Below, one piece after another: positions 62,672-64,000 of a stretch of DNA of 64,000 bases (positions are counted from its first letter, which is position 1; each line of letters starts with the position of its first letter). The notes under the pieces were generated by a model. That model made no database searches. It was not told the origin of the DNA and saw nothing but the letters and a program-made list of their open reading frames with translations. The DNA lies in the NCBI RefSeq assembly GCF_002252505.1, contig NZ_NNRL01000163.1, forward strand, positions 749,981 through 813,980, read 5' to 3'. The stretch is from Brucella grignonensis (GTDB taxonomy: Bacteria > Pseudomonadota > Alphaproteobacteria > Rhizobiales > Rhizobiaceae). Position numbers and translations under genes: made by a program.

Positions 62672-64000
62672 TGGGGCGTTTCTCTGCGCTTATGCGCACG
62701 ACAGCTGCACGCCTTTCCACGCTTTACCTACTCTTATTTGCCGTTGGAGCGGTGGCATTGGTCTTCTATATGACCAATCTTTCTGCATCCATTATCAATA
62801 GCCAGACTCAGGAAGCGCTGGGTGAAGAAGTCGCGAGTATCGGCAAGGCCTATGCACGGGGCGGTATTCCGCAACTCGTGCGCACGATTGATTATCGTTC
62901 CCGCCAACCCGGTGCCTATCTCTATCTTGTTGCAGATCCGTCTGGCCGCATTCTGTCCGGCAACGTCGAAGGTGTTGAGCCGGGCGTGCTGGACACGGAC
63001 GGTATCGTGGAGCGCGCTTTCAAATATCGCCGCTATGGTGAGCAGGGAACCGAGACTGAGCATCGCGCAATTGCAGTTGTGATTGCTTTGCCTAATGGTA
63101 TGCGTTTGTTGGTTGGTCGCGATTTGGGTGAGCCGGAGCGTTTCCGTGATCTTGTGCGCAGCTCGCTCATGCTGGCTCTCGGTATCATGGGTGTTGGTGC
63201 GCTTCTGATCTGGTTCTTCGTCGGACGGCGTGCACTCAAGCGTATCGATGAAGTTTCGCGTGCTTCGCAGCGCATTATGGATGGTGACTTGACGGGGAGA
63301 CTGCCGGTCAATGGTTCCGGTGACGAGTTTGACCGTCTCTCAGGTAATCTCAATGTCATGCTTGGGCGAATTCTCGAACTCAATGAAGGCTTGAAGCAGG
63401 TTTCCGATAATATTGCGCATGATCTCAAGACGCCGCTCACACGTCTGCGCAACCGTGCCGAAGAGGCACTGTCAGGCAAGAAGGCCGGTCCTGAATATCG
63501 GGAGGCGCTGGAAGATATCATCGGCGAATCCGATCAGCTGATCCGCACCTTCAATGCTATTTTGATGATCTCCCGCCTTGAAGCAGGCTATTCGAGTGAG
63601 AATCTGGAGAATATGTCGGTGGCATCGATTGTCAGCGATGTGGCTGAAATGTATGAACCGGTCGCCGAAGATGCGGGCGCTACTTTGATGCTTGGTGCGC
63701 TCGATGATGCGCCTCTGCATATCAACCGTGAACTCGTCGGCCAAACCGTCTCCAACCTTGTCGACAATGCTATTAAGTATGCACAGACAGGCGAGGGGGC
63801 CGCTGTCGTGACGCTTTCCATGGAACGTGATTCCCAATGGGTTCGTATCGTGGTGACGGACAACGGCTCGGGCATTCCAGAAGACAAACGCGAACAGGCG
63901 ACTGAGCGTTTCGTACGGCTTGAGGAAAGCCGTACGCAGCCGGGATCAGGGCTTGGTTTAAGTCTTGCCAAGGCGGTTATGAAATTGCACGGTGGCGCTC
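62668..64000 (+). CDS. Sensor histidine kinase (3' end outside the window)
   Basis: At least 444 residues of a membrane kinase partner for the preceding regulator. Membrane segments LYLLLFAVGAVALVFYM and LMLALGIMGVGALLIWFFVG flank a periplasmic domain. The HAMP region is followed by the His box NIAHDLKTPLTRLRNR, then NLVDNAIKYA and TDNGSGIPED and GSGLGLSLAKAV, so nearly all of the ATPase domain is present. Two ATG codons, 62668 and 62671, are possible starts. The C terminus is cut by the window edge. Confidence 0.9.
   Translation, partial: MMGRFSALMRTTAARLSTLYLLLFAVGAVALVFYMTNLSASIINSQTQEALGEEVASIGKAYARGGIPQLVRTIDYRSRQPGAYLYLVADPSGRILSGNVEGVEPGVLDTDGIVERAFKYRRYGEQGTETEHRAIAVVIALPNGMRLLVGRDLGEPERFRDLVRSSLMLALGIMGVGALLIWFFVGRRALKRIDEVSRASQRIMDGDLTGRLPVNGSGDEFDRLSGNLNVMLGRILELNEGLKQVSDNIAHDLKTPLTRLRNRAEEALSGKKAGPEYREALEDIIGESDQLIRTFNAILMISRLEAGYSSENLENMSVASIVSDVAEMYEPVAEDAGATLMLGALDDAPLHINRELVGQTVSNLVDNAIKYAQTGEGAAVVTLSMERDSQWVRIVVTDNGSGIPEDKREQATERFVRLEESRTQPGSGLGLSLAKAVMKLHGGA

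Overview
The window looks like a chromosomal segment of an alphaproteobacterium of the order Hyphomicrobiales, most likely family Brucellaceae (Ochrobactrum/Brucella type). The evidence is a MucR zinc-finger regulator, FeuP/FeuQ, the ccmI-ccmE-ccmF-ccmH/degP/two-component block, DUF1491, DUF2336, DUF5330 and DUF6456 proteins, an RcGTA-like gene transfer agent (GTA) cluster, and many copies of a rhizobial-type intergenic palindrome. I do not assign a species. I see no rRNA, tRNA, CRISPR array or insertion sequence.

Region 1 (1-12.8 kb) is metabolic and stress-related. It holds a metallo-beta-lactamase-fold hydrolase, two purine-ureide genes (allA, uraH), an isolated phage-type DUF2793 protein, an AraC regulator, and the betI-betA-betB glycine-betaine operon. 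These are followed by a GreA/GreB-type factor, an AbrB/Doc toxin-antitoxin pair with a clear operator, a CorA-type transporter, and a GntR regulator coupled to a CynX-type MFS exporter.

Region 2 (12.8-29.8 kb) is mixed housekeeping: a HerA-like ATPase, an L,D-transpeptidase, a haloacid dehalogenase, Fe/Mn superoxide dismutase, cytochrome c' with a diheme cytochrome c, an acyl-CoA synthetase, oligopeptidase B, MsrB, and MucR with a long AT-rich leader. It also has a free-standing DnaA-domain-IV-like protein coupled to DUF6456, an amidase, SufE and DUF5330.

Region 3 (29.8-38.1 kb) holds a membrane PAS histidine kinase of DivJ/PleC type overlapping a peptidoglycan-binding protein gene, then DUF1491, DUF2336, a DUF1214/DUF1254-type pair and a class A penicillin-binding protein. 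A candidate small RNA lies between the last of these and the GTA cluster.

Region 4 (38.1-52.7 kb) is an apparently complete and intact RcGTA-like cluster, in the order TerS, TerL, portal, DUF6107, prohead protease, capsid, head-tail genes, tail tube, chaperones, short tape measure, distal tail, hub, NlpC/P60 peptidase and megatron. A 68-residue membrane protein that could be a holin follows. There is one extra small ORF, an intrinsic terminator after the capsid gene, and two repeat elements inside the cluster.

Region 5 (52.9-64 kb) holds a small exported protein gene (FeuN candidate), feuP-feuQ, a lipoprotein, the cytochrome c maturation operon, a Do/DegP protease, and an OmpR-type response regulator with its kinase, which runs off the end of the window.

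The most interesting structure is the dispersed palindromic repeat. Copies show paired base changes in a short stem around a conserved 11-base loop, which supports a conserved hairpin. Their TAGAGC/TAAAGC ends supply the stop codon of at least six unrelated genes, and one gene reads into a copy and gains a C-terminal tail from it.
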